Shown one piece after another: positions 1 to 5,365 of a DNA stretch of 8,241 nt. The translations under genes were made by a program, and so were the position numbers. The notes beneath the pieces are model-generated. The model was not told where the DNA came from and did no database searches. It saw only the letters and a list, made by a program, of their open reading frames with translations. How positions within the stretch are numbered: the first letter of the stretch is position 1; the number at the start of each line of letters is the position of its first letter. Origin of the DNA: Variovorax sp. (GTDB taxonomy: Bacteria; Pseudomonadota; Gammaproteobacteria; Burkholderiales; Burkholderiaceae_C); contig JAQGLP010000296.1 in assembly GCA_028292835.1 (NCBI GenBank), forward strand, positions 1 through 8,241, given 5' to 3'.

Positions 1-1242
1 CTGCGCCTCATGCTGTACGGCGGCGAGCGCCAGACCACGCAGTTCCAGGCGATTCCGCCCTCGGCGCAGCTCAACCCGCTGCACGCCGGCGGCGTGATCG
101 ACCTGAAGCGCGACTATGCGGGTCTCGATGCGCGGTGGACCGCCAGCCTGCAACTGGCCGGGCGGCCGTTCGAGCTGGTTGCCGGACTCGCCTACGACGC
201 ACTGCAGGAGCAGCGGCGCGGCTACGAAAATTTTGTCGGTCCGGTCGCCGCACCGCTGCTCGGCGTCCAGGGCCGCCTGCGGCGCGACGAGCGCAACGAC
301 GTCTCGAACCTCGACCCGTATGTGCAGACGCGCTGGCGTTTTGCCGACCGATGGACGCTCGAGGCCGGTCTGCGCCACAGCGCGGTGCGCTTCGCATCGC
401 ACGACCGCTACGTGGTCGGGGCCAACGGCGACGACAGCGGCGCAGTGCGCTACCGGCAGGCGCTGCCGGTGGCGGCGCTGCGCTATGCCGCGACACCCGA
501 TCTGAGCCTGTATGCAACGGTCGGCCGCGGCTTCGAGACGCCGACCTTGAATGAGCTGTCCTACCGGCCCGGCGGCCTGGCGGGCCTGAACTTCGCGTTG
601 CGGCCGTCGGTGAACGACAGCGTCGAGGTCGGTGCCAAGGCGCGGGTGGCCGGGGGTCTGCTGACGGCGGCGCTGTTCCAAACGCGCACGGCCGACGAGA
701 TCGTGACCGACACCAACATCGGCGGGCGCGCCACCTTCCAGAACGCCGGGCGCACGCGGCGCGACGGTTTCGAGCTGGGCTGGACGAACGAGGCGGCCGC
801 CCACTGGCGCACGCAGCTGGCCTGGACTTGGCTCGACGCACGCTACCGCGACGCCTTCTGCTCGCCGTCGCCGTGCGCGGCGGGCAATGCGGTGGCGGCC
901 GGCAACCGCATCCCGGGCATTGCGAAACAATCGGTGTTCGCCTCGTTCGGCTACGCGCCGCCCGAGGGCTGGCGCGCCGGCGCCGAGCTGCGCGCGCTCG
1001 GGCGTATCCAGGCCAACGACGGCAACACGGCCAGCGTGCCGGGCTACGCCGTGGCGGCGCTGCATGCGGGCTATGTCCGGCGCTGGCAGCGCTGGGAATT
1101 CAACGCCTTCGCCCGCATCGACAACCTGTTCGACCGCCGCATCATCGGCTCGGTCATCGTCAACGAGGGCAACGCACGCTACTTCGAGCCGGCACCGGGC
1201 CGCGCATGGACGGCAGGGCTCGGCGCAGCCTACCGGTTCTGA
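1..1242 (+). CDS. TonB-dependent outer-membrane receptor, C-terminal part (5' truncated)
   Basis: The reading frame is open from base 1 to a TGA at 1240-1242 and shows 413 residues; the signal peptide, plug domain and first barrel strands lie outside the window. What is visible is an outer-membrane beta-barrel. There are many alternating strands with aromatic girdles, a barrel segment with GRGFETPTLNEL near residues 174-185, a DNLFDRR motif at 374-380 followed by GSVIVNEGNARYFEPAPGR, and a terminal YRF. A C-terminal Phe is the usual BAM recognition signal. By family, such receptors import a scarce ligand (siderophore, cobalamin, PQQ or similar) using TonB-ExbB-ExbD energy. Cys287 and Cys292 (CSPSPC) sit in what looks like an extracellular loop and could form a disulfide. 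The closing motif faintly recalls YncD/PqqU-type receptors, but I cannot assign a substrate. The ATG at codon 4 is internal and not the real start. The gene converges on metK, with only 3 nt between the stop codons. Confidence 0.9.
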   Translation: MRLMLYGGERQTTQFQAIPPSAQLNPLHAGGVIDLKRDYAGLDARWTASLQLAGRPFELVAGLAYDALQEQRRGYENFVGPVAAPLLGVQGRLRRDERNDVSNLDPYVQTRWRFADRWTLEAGLRHSAVRFASHDRYVVGANGDDSGAVRYRQALPVAALRYAATPDLSLYATVGRGFETPTLNELSYRPGGLAGLNFALRPSVNDSVEVGAKARVAGGLLTAALFQTRTADEIVTDTNIGGRATFQNAGRTRRDGFELGWTNEAAAHWRTQLAWTWLDARYRDAFCSPSPCAAGNAVAAGNRIPGIAKQSVFASFGYAPPEGWRAGAELRALGRIQANDGNTASVPGYAVAALHAGYVRRWQRWEFNAFARIDNLFDRRIIGSVIVNEGNARYFEPAPGRAWTAGLGAAYRF

Positions 1243-1245
1243 AGC

Positions 1246-2427
1246 CTAGAGCCCGGCCGCTTCGCGCAGCATTTGCGCCTTGTCGGTGCGCTCCCAGGTG
1301 AATTCCGGCTCCTCGCGGCCGAAGTGGCCGTAGGCGGCGGTCTTGCGGTAGATCGGGCGCAGCAGGTCGAGCATCTGGATGATGCCCTTGGGGCGCAGGT
1401 CGAAGTGGTCGTGGATCAGCGCGGCGATCTGCGCGTCCGGGATCACGCCGGTGCCCTCGGTGTAGACCGTGACGTTCATCGGACGCGCCACGCCGATGGC
1501 GTAGGCCACTTGGATCTGGCACTGTCGCGCGAGGCCCGCCGCCACGATGTTCTTGGCCACGTAGCGTGCCGCGTAGGCGGCCGAGCGGTCGACTTTGGTC
1601 GGGTCCTTGCCGGAAAACGCGCCGCCGCCGTGCGGGCAGGCACCGCCGTAGGTGTCGACGATGATCTTGCGCCCGGTCAGGCCGCAGTCGCCCTGCGGGC
1701 CGCCGATGACGAAGCGGCCGGTCGGGTTGATCAGGTAGCGCGTCTCCTTGAGCCACTCCCTGGGCAGCACCGGCTTGATGATCTCCTCGATGATGGCTTC
1801 GGTGAAGCTGGCCTTCATGTGCGTGGCCGATTCGCTCTGGTCCGGATGGTGTTGCGTGGAGAGCACCACCGTGTCGATGCTGTGCGGCTTGCCGTCCACA
1901 TAACGCATCGTCACCTGGCTCTTGGCGTCGGGCCGCAGGAAGGGGAGGCGCCCGTCCTTGCGCAATTGCGCCTGGCGCTCGACCAGCCGGTGCGCGTAGT
2001 AGATCGGCGCGGGCATCAACTCGGGCGTCTCGTCGCAGGCGTAGCCGAACATCAGGCCCTGGTCGCCGGCGCCGGTGTTGAGGTGGTCGTCGCTCGCGTG
2101 GTCCACGCCCTGGGCGATGTCGTTGCTCTGCTTGTCGTAGCAGACCATGACCGCGCAGCCCTTGTAGTCGATGCCGTACTCGGTGTTGTCGTAGCCGATG
2201 CGCTTGATGGTGTCGCGCGCGACCTGGATGTAGTCGACGTGCGCGTTGGTGGTGATCTCGCCGGCCAGTACCACGAGGCCGGTGTTGGTCAGTGTCTCGG
2301 CGGCCACGCGGCTGCGCGGGTCCTGCTCGAAGATCGCGTCGAGGATGGCGTCCGAGATCTGATCGGCCACCTTGTCGGGGTGGCCTTCGGAGACGGACTC
2401 GGAGGTGAAGAGGAAGTCGTTCGCCAT
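1246..2427 (-). CDS. metK: S-adenosylmethionine synthetase (methionine adenosyltransferase)
   Basis: This cytoplasmic enzyme makes S-adenosylmethionine from methionine and ATP, releasing phosphate and pyrophosphate. The protein has 393 residues, the normal full length. The N-terminal SESVSEGHPDK segment carries His16 and Asp18 for nucleotide and metal binding. The first family signature, GAGDQG, is at 119-124 and is followed by LMFGYA. The glycine-rich phosphate-binding signature GGGAFSGKD is at 267-275, followed by PTKVDRSAAYAARYVAKN. No key residue is missing. The start ATG at 2427-2425 is preceded by AAGGAG with a 9-nt spacer, which fixes it. The gene reads alone, divergent from the lipid A acyltransferase pair and convergent with the TonB receptor. 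Its leader contains a SAM-II-like structured element, so feedback control by its own product is likely. Several long overlapping frames across this gene on both strands are composition artefacts. Confidence 0.99.
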   Translation of the reverse strand: MANDFLFTSESVSEGHPDKVADQISDAILDAIFEQDPRSRVAAETLTNTGLVVLAGEITTNAHVDYIQVARDTIKRIGYDNTEYGIDYKGCAVMVCYDKQSNDIAQGVDHASDDHLNTGAGDQGLMFGYACDETPELMPAPIYYAHRLVERQAQLRKDGRLPFLRPDAKSQVTMRYVDGKPHSIDTVVLSTQHHPDQSESATHMKASFTEAIIEEIIKPVLPREWLKETRYLINPTGRFVIGGPQGDCGLTGRKIIVDTYGGACPHGGGAFSGKDPTKVDRSAAYAARYVAKNIVAAGLARQCQIQVAYAIGVARPMNVTVYTEGTGVIPDAQIAALIHDHFDLRPKGIIQMLDLLRPIYRKTAAYGHFGREEPEFTWERTDKAQMLREAAGL

Positions 2428-2436
2428 TTGAATAAA

Positions 2437-2442
2437 CTCCTT
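2437..2442 (-). promoter_or_regulatory. metK Shine-Dalgarno site
   Basis: On the minus strand AAGGAG lies 9 nt before the metK ATG (2427-2425). It is a strong match to the anti-Shine-Dalgarno sequence and settles the metK start. Its 5' half is also part of a possible sequestering stem with upstream leader sequence. Confidence 0.85.
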
Positions 2443-2479
2443 GGGTTGGCGGTGGATGGGCGTTGCCCAAAGCCGGGAG
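2439..2479 (-). promoter_or_regulatory. possible Shine-Dalgarno-sequestering stem in the metK leader
   Basis: In the metK transcript CUUUGGG (2472-2466) can pair over 7 bp, with one G-U, to CCCAAGG (2445-2439), which overlaps the AAGGAG ribosome-binding site. Slightly upstream, CUCC (2479-2476) could instead cover GGAG (2440-2437), extending the block past a short bulge. A smaller competing hairpin, UGGGC-AAC-GCCCA, lies inside the loop. No U-tract follows any of these, so control of translation fits better than termination. This is inference from pairing by eye; I have not computed a fold. Confidence 0.4.
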
Positions 2480-2490
2480 CTTGTGGCGAA

Positions 2491-2551
2491 CGCTTTAGCA
2501 GAAATGTTTAACGTCGCCCTGCAAGTTGCTCATTTAACTCAGCGACGCCAA
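2491..2551 (-). ncRNA. SAM-II-like riboswitch aptamer in the metK 5' leader
   Basis: Read on the minus strand, UUGGCGUCGC (2551-2542) pairs over 10 bp with GCGACGUUAA (2517-2508). Two of the pairs are G-U and would be A-C mismatches on the plus strand, so the structure suits only the metK transcript. The loop begins UGAGUUAA and ends CUUGCAGG. The tail after the stem reads ACAUUUCUGCUAAAGCG. GCAGG (2522-2518) in the loop can pair with UCUGC (2502-2498) in the tail, giving an H-type pseudoknot. Loop sequence CUGAnUUAA, UUGCA just before the 3' stem strand, an A-rich linker and a terminal GCUAAA are the hallmarks I recall for SAM-II, which binds S-adenosylmethionine. Position ahead of metK fits exactly. 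SAM-V shares this core and is the main alternative. The match is from memory, not from a covariance-model search. Confidence 0.78.
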
Positions 2552-2552
2552 C

Positions 2553-2558
2553 ATTCTA
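2553..2558 (-). promoter_or_regulatory. probable metK -10 element (TAGAAT)
   Basis: TAGAAT on the minus strand matches five of six bases of the sigma-70 -10 consensus. Transcription starting about seven bases downstream would begin near 2546-2549, at the 5' edge of the first stem of the putative riboswitch, as expected for a riboswitch transcript. No recognisable -35 hexamer sits 16-18 bp upstream, so an activator or a weak promoter is possible. Confidence 0.5.
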
Positions 2559-2622
2559 TCGATTGCCCGTCTTTAGCATCCGTGCCCTGTGCGGTTGTGG
2601 TTTTTGTTGCCCTCCTTCATCC

Positions 2623-3441
2623 ATGACCGCGTTGTTCCGCCTGTGCTCGCTGCTGCCGCTGCCGCTGCTGCACGCGCTCGGCACCCTGCTGGGCTGGGTC
2701 GTGTTCGCCGTCTCGCCGGTCTACCGGCGACGCTTCCTTGCCAACGCGCGCCAGGCCGGCTACGGCTTTGCCGCGGTACGCCAGGCGGTGGGCGCGGCCG
2801 GCCGCATGACGGCCGAGCTGCCACGGCTGTGGCTGGGGACCATGCCGGCCTGCACCATCCAGGGGAACGAATGCATCGAGCGTGCCCGGACCGCCGGGCG
2901 CGGCGCGCTCATCCTGACGCCGCACCAGGGCTGCTTCGAGATCGCGCCGCAGGCGTACTGCGCTGCGCACGGGCCGATCACCGTGCTGTACCGGCCGGCG
3001 CGCCAGCCGTGGCTGGCCGAGGTCATGGCGGCGTCGCGCGAGCGACCCAACCTGGCGACCGCACCGACCACTCTGGGCGGCGTGCGCCAGATGCTCAAGG
3101 CGCTGCGGCGCGGCGAATCGGTCGGCCTGCTGCCCGACCAGGTTCCGCCGCAGGGCCAGGGGGTATGGGCGCCGTACTTCGGCCGTGACGCCTACACCAT
3201 GACGCTGGCCGCGCGCCTGGCTCAGCAGACCGGCGCGGCGCTGCTGCTGTGCCGCAGCGAGCGGCTGCCCCTGGGGCGCGGCTACGTGCTGCACTTCGAG
3301 GAACTGGGCGACCCGCTGGCCGGCGACCCGCACGCCGCCGCCGCGCAGATCAACCGCGCCATGGAGCGCCTGGTGCGCCAGTGCCCGAGCCAGTACCTGT
3401 GGGGCTACGCCCGCTACAAGACGCCACGCCAGGAAGGCTGA
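2623..3441 (+). CDS. lipid A late acyltransferase, LpxL/LpxM (HtrB/MsbB) family, first of a tandem pair
   Basis: A 272-residue protein of the LPLAT family that transfers a fatty acyl chain from acyl-ACP to a lipid A precursor at the inner face of the cytoplasmic membrane. A hydrophobic N-terminal anchor (about residues 4-31) precedes the catalytic HX4E motif in TPHQGCFE (His101, Glu106). GLLPDQVP follows, and the C-terminus has QYLWGYARYKTP, a family-typical ending. The NLRLCFPE segment common in this family is absent here but present in the next gene. ATG 2623 was chosen because the protein then begins at the membrane anchor. A TTG at 2563 would add 20 Cys-rich residues unlike the family. 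No Shine-Dalgarno is evident before 2623, so translation may be weak or from a short leader. It is 9 nt from the second acyltransferase, almost certainly one operon, and divergent from metK. Whether it adds the primary or secondary acyl chain cannot be told from sequence. Confidence 0.9.
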   Translation: MTALFRLCSLLPLPLLHALGTLLGWVVFAVSPVYRRRFLANARQAGYGFAAVRQAVGAAGRMTAELPRLWLGTMPACTIQGNECIERARTAGRGALILTPHQGCFEIAPQAYCAAHGPITVLYRPARQPWLAEVMAASRERPNLATAPTTLGGVRQMLKALRRGESVGLLPDQVPPQGQGVWAPYFGRDAYTMTLAARLAQQTGAALLLCRSERLPLGRGYVLHFEELGDPLAGDPHAAAAQINRAMERLVRQCPSQYLWGYARYKTPRQEG

Positions 3442-3450
3442 TACACCCGT

Positions 3451-4317
3451 ATGTCCGCACGTCTCGGAATCGCCTTCATGCGTTTGCTGTCGCACTGGCC
3501 GCTGGCCTGGATCCGGGCGCTGGGCGCCGTCATGGGCGCGGTGCTCTACGTGCTGGTGGTGCCGCGCAGGCGCGTGGTGGCGACCAACCTGCGGCTGTGT
3601 TTTCCCGAGGCGTCGCCGGCGCAGCGGCGGCGCTGGGCGCTGCGGACCTTCATCTATTTCTCGCAGGCGTGGCTGGACCGCAGTTGGCTCTGGCACGCGC
3701 CGCTCGACGTGCTGCACCGCCGGCTGCACCTCGTCGGCGACGTCGACGCGCTGCGCGGGAGCATCCCCACCATCGTTTTCGCGCCGCATTTCTACGGGCT
3801 GGACGCGGCGGCATCGGCGATCGCCATCAATGTCGAGCGCACCTTCACGACCATCTACACGCGCCAGCGCGACCCGCGGGTGGACGCCTGGATCCGCGAG
3901 GGCCGCACCCGCTTCGGCGACGTGAAGCTGTTCAACCGGCTCGACGGCATCAAGACGAACCTGGCCGACCTGCGCGCCGGCGGGGTGCTGTACTTGTTGC
4001 CCGACATGAACTTCGGCCCGCAGGAGTCGATCTTCGTGCCGTTCTACGGCGTGCCGGCAGCCACCGTGCCGTCGCTGTCGCGCTTCGCGCGGCTGGGGCG
4101 CGCGCAGGTGGTGCCGGTGATCCCGCGCATGACGCGAGCCGGCTACGAGGTCACGGTGCATCCGGCATGGCACGATTTTCCGACCCAGGACGCCGAAGCC
4201 GATACGGCGCGCATGAACCGCGAACTCGAAGGCTTCATCGACACCATGCCGGCGCAGTACTACTGGGTGCACAAGCGCTTCAAGACGCGGCCGCCGGGCG
4301 AGGCGCCGGTGTACTGA
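3451..4317 (+). CDS. lipid A late acyltransferase, LpxL/LpxM (HtrB/MsbB) family, second of a tandem pair
   Basis: A 288-residue paralogue of the upstream gene. It has an N-terminal membrane segment (about 16-37), then RRRVVATNLRLCFPE (39-53), a family hallmark, and the catalytic HX4D motif in APHFYGLD (His113, Asp118). Further on are LLPDMNFGP and VPFYGVPAATVPSLSRFA, which resemble the substrate-groove region of LpxL proteins, and a C-terminal YYWVHKRFKTRPPGE, the classic ending of this family. The start ATG at 3451 follows AGGAAGG (3431-3437), which lies inside the 3' end of the previous gene, with long 13-nt spacing. Predicted role: adding the second late acyl chain to lipid A, so that the pair together completes acyloxyacylation. 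The acid residue is Asp here but Glu in the first enzyme. A specific LpxL or LpxM name would be a guess. The gene converges with an alpha/beta hydrolase, with 31 bp between the stops. Confidence 0.92.
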   Translation: MSARLGIAFMRLLSHWPLAWIRALGAVMGAVLYVLVVPRRRVVATNLRLCFPEASPAQRRRWALRTFIYFSQAWLDRSWLWHAPLDVLHRRLHLVGDVDALRGSIPTIVFAPHFYGLDAAASAIAINVERTFTTIYTRQRDPRVDAWIREGRTRFGDVKLFNRLDGIKTNLADLRAGGVLYLLPDMNFGPQESIFVPFYGVPAATVPSLSRFARLGRAQVVPVIPRMTRAGYEVTVHPAWHDFPTQDAEADTARMNRELEGFIDTMPAQYYWVHKRFKTRPPGEAPVY

Positions 4318-4348
4318 CGGCCGCACGCCCGGTAAGGGCGAGGCGTTG

Positions 4349-5260
4349 TCAGCGCCGTTGCATGAAGGCCTCGATCTCGCGCGCGACCCGGTCGGGCTGC
4401 TCGTGCACGATCCAGTGCGTGGCGCCGGGCACCTTCCTGATCTCGAGATCAGGCACGTAGTCTTCCAGGCCGTCGAGCAGGCCCGGCAGCAGCGCGGTGT
4501 CGTCGAGCGCCCAGAGCACCAGGGTCGGCACGTCGACGGTGAGTCGCTCGCGCGGCGGCGCGGTGCGCGCGGGCGGCGGCTCGCCGGGTGCGGCGGGTTT
4601 CAGCGGCGTCACGCGGTAGAGGTTGCAGGCGCCCGTCAGGCCGGCATTCCAGACTTCACGGTACTGCTGCTGGACGGCTTCGGTCAGCCAGCCGTGGCCG
4701 TCGGCGCCGGCCTTCATCAGGGTGAAGAAGCGCCACAGGCGCCGGTAGTCGTTGGCTGCGAGCAGCGCCTCGGCGCCGGGCTGCGCGAGGAAGTTCATGT
4801 AGGCACTGGCCTGCTGCTGCGCCGGGTTGTCGCGCAACTCGCGCGCGAAGGTGGCGGGATGCGGCGAGTTGATGATGACCAGTTTGCCGACCTGCGCGGG
4901 GAACGCGTTGGCGTAGCCCCAGCCGAAGGCGCCGCCCCAGTCGTGGGCCACCAGTGCGGCCAGCGTGCCGTCCGCGCGCTCGGAGGCGACCAGTTGCTGG
5001 ATGTCCTGGAGCATCCGGTGCGCCTTGTAGGCTTCCACCTCGGCGGGCGCGCTCGAGCGCTCGAAGCCGCGCAGGTTGGGTGCCAGGCAGCGGTAGCCAC
5101 CGTGCTCGGGTCGGGCGAAGTGCTCGAGCAGAGGGTCCCAGATGAAGGCCGCTTCCGGAAAGCCGTGCAAAAAAACCATGACGGGCCGTCCGGCGTCGCC
5201 GCTGGCGCGGCAGCTGAGCGTGATGCCGTTGGGCAGGAGACGCTGGAAGGTTTCGATCAT
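4349..5260 (-). CDS. alpha/beta-fold hydrolase, epoxide-hydrolase-like
   Basis: A 303-residue soluble protein without a signal peptide. The oxyanion-hole motif HGFPE is at 32-36, and the nucleophile elbow HDWGG is at 106-110 with Asp107 as nucleophile in place of Ser. The acid is Asp253 or Asp254 in LWALDD, and His282 in GATHW completes the triad. A helical cap of about 110 residues lies between the elbow and the last strands. An Asp nucleophile with HGFPE and HDWGG is typical of epoxide hydrolases, and related dehalogenases also use Asp. The reaction is therefore likely hydrolysis through a covalent alkyl-enzyme ester, with the substrate unknown. The ATG at 5260 is chosen because GGAGAG lies 6 nt upstream; an in-frame ATG at 5338 would add 26 residues running through hairpin-rich DNA. 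The gene follows engB on the same strand after 105 bp and may share its transcript. Confidence 0.88.
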   Translation of the reverse strand: MIETFQRLLPNGITLSCRASGDAGRPVMVFLHGFPEAAFIWDPLLEHFARPEHGGYRCLAPNLRGFERSSAPAEVEAYKAHRMLQDIQQLVASERADGTLAALVAHDWGGAFGWGYANAFPAQVGKLVIINSPHPATFARELRDNPAQQQASAYMNFLAQPGAEALLAANDYRRLWRFFTLMKAGADGHGWLTEAVQQQYREVWNAGLTGACNLYRVTPLKPAAPGEPPPARTAPPRERLTVDVPTLVLWALDDTALLPGLLDGLEDYVPDLEIRKVPGATHWIVHEQPDRVAREIEAFMQRR

Positions 5261-5266
5261 CGGTTG

Positions 5267-5272
5267 CTCTCC
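5267..5272 (-). promoter_or_regulatory. Shine-Dalgarno site of the alpha/beta hydrolase
   Basis: GGAGAG on the minus strand lies 6 nt before the ATG at 5260-5258. It decides between this start and the in-frame upstream ATG at 5338-5336. Confidence 0.7.
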
Positions 5273-5307
5273 GGACAGGATGCATTGTCTTGCCGCCGCC
5301 ACCCGCT

Positions 5308-5326
5308 TGCCATGGTTTTCATGGCA
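5308..5326. repeat. 7-bp inverted repeat, TGCCATG / CATGGCA
   Basis: A perfect 7-bp inverted repeat with a 5-nt GTTTT spacer, inside the engB-hydrolase gap. It can form a hairpin in RNA from either strand. It stands 2 bp from a second, longer inverted repeat and is not followed by a U-tract. Confidence 0.6.
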
Positions 5327-5328
5327 CA

Positions 5329-5355
5329 CGGTGCCCATGGACGGGCACCGGTGCC
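5329..5355. repeat. 8-bp inverted repeat overlapping a 12-bp palindrome
   Basis: CGGTGCCC (5329-5336) and GGGCACCG (5343-5350) are perfect inverted arms with a 6-nt spacer. The right arm overlaps the 12-bp perfect palindrome GGCACCGGTGCC (5344-5355), so the two structures compete. On the engB strand the repeat begins about 10 nt after the stop codon. No U-run follows, so it is not a textbook intrinsic terminator. It may protect the engB mRNA 3' end, modulate read-through into the hydrolase or bind a protein. Confidence 0.6.
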
Positions 5356-5365
5356 GGTTTTGGCT

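Noticed and set aside
1160..2470. A 436-codon minus-strand frame overlapping metK in another phase
   Set aside because: Very Arg/Pro/His-rich without motifs, and offset from the real metK frame.
1273..2511. A 412-codon open frame antisense to metK
   Set aside because: metK is unambiguous on the other strand. The product is low in complexity (Val, Asp, Gly, Arg) and extends through the structured metK leader.
2557..2562. TATCGA on the plus strand as a -10 for the acyltransferase operon, with TTTAAC 18 bp upstream
   Set aside because: Both hexamers match consensus poorly and overlap the metK promoter region; no better than chance.
2428..2622. Considered an SAH riboswitch, which betaproteobacteria use ahead of ahcY
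   Set aside because: The loop and tail elements (CUGAnUUAA, UUGCA, GCUAAA) fit SAM-II and the downstream gene is metK. I did not see the stacked helices expected of an SAH riboswitch.
2617..4326. A 569-codon open frame on the minus strand, opposite both lipid A acyltransferases
   Set aside because: It is Arg/His/Gln/Ala-rich with no motif and mirrors two well-supported plus-strand genes; it is a composition artefact.
4326..4340. Hairpin CGCCC-GGTAA-GGGCG between the convergent acyltransferase and hydrolase stops, considered as a bidirectional terminator
   Set aside because: Only 5 bp of stem and no T-tract on either strand, so too weak to call.
5329..5350. Considered as an intrinsic terminator for engB
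   Set aside because: The hairpin is good, but the bases that follow on the minus strand (tgtgccatgaaaacc) contain no U-run.
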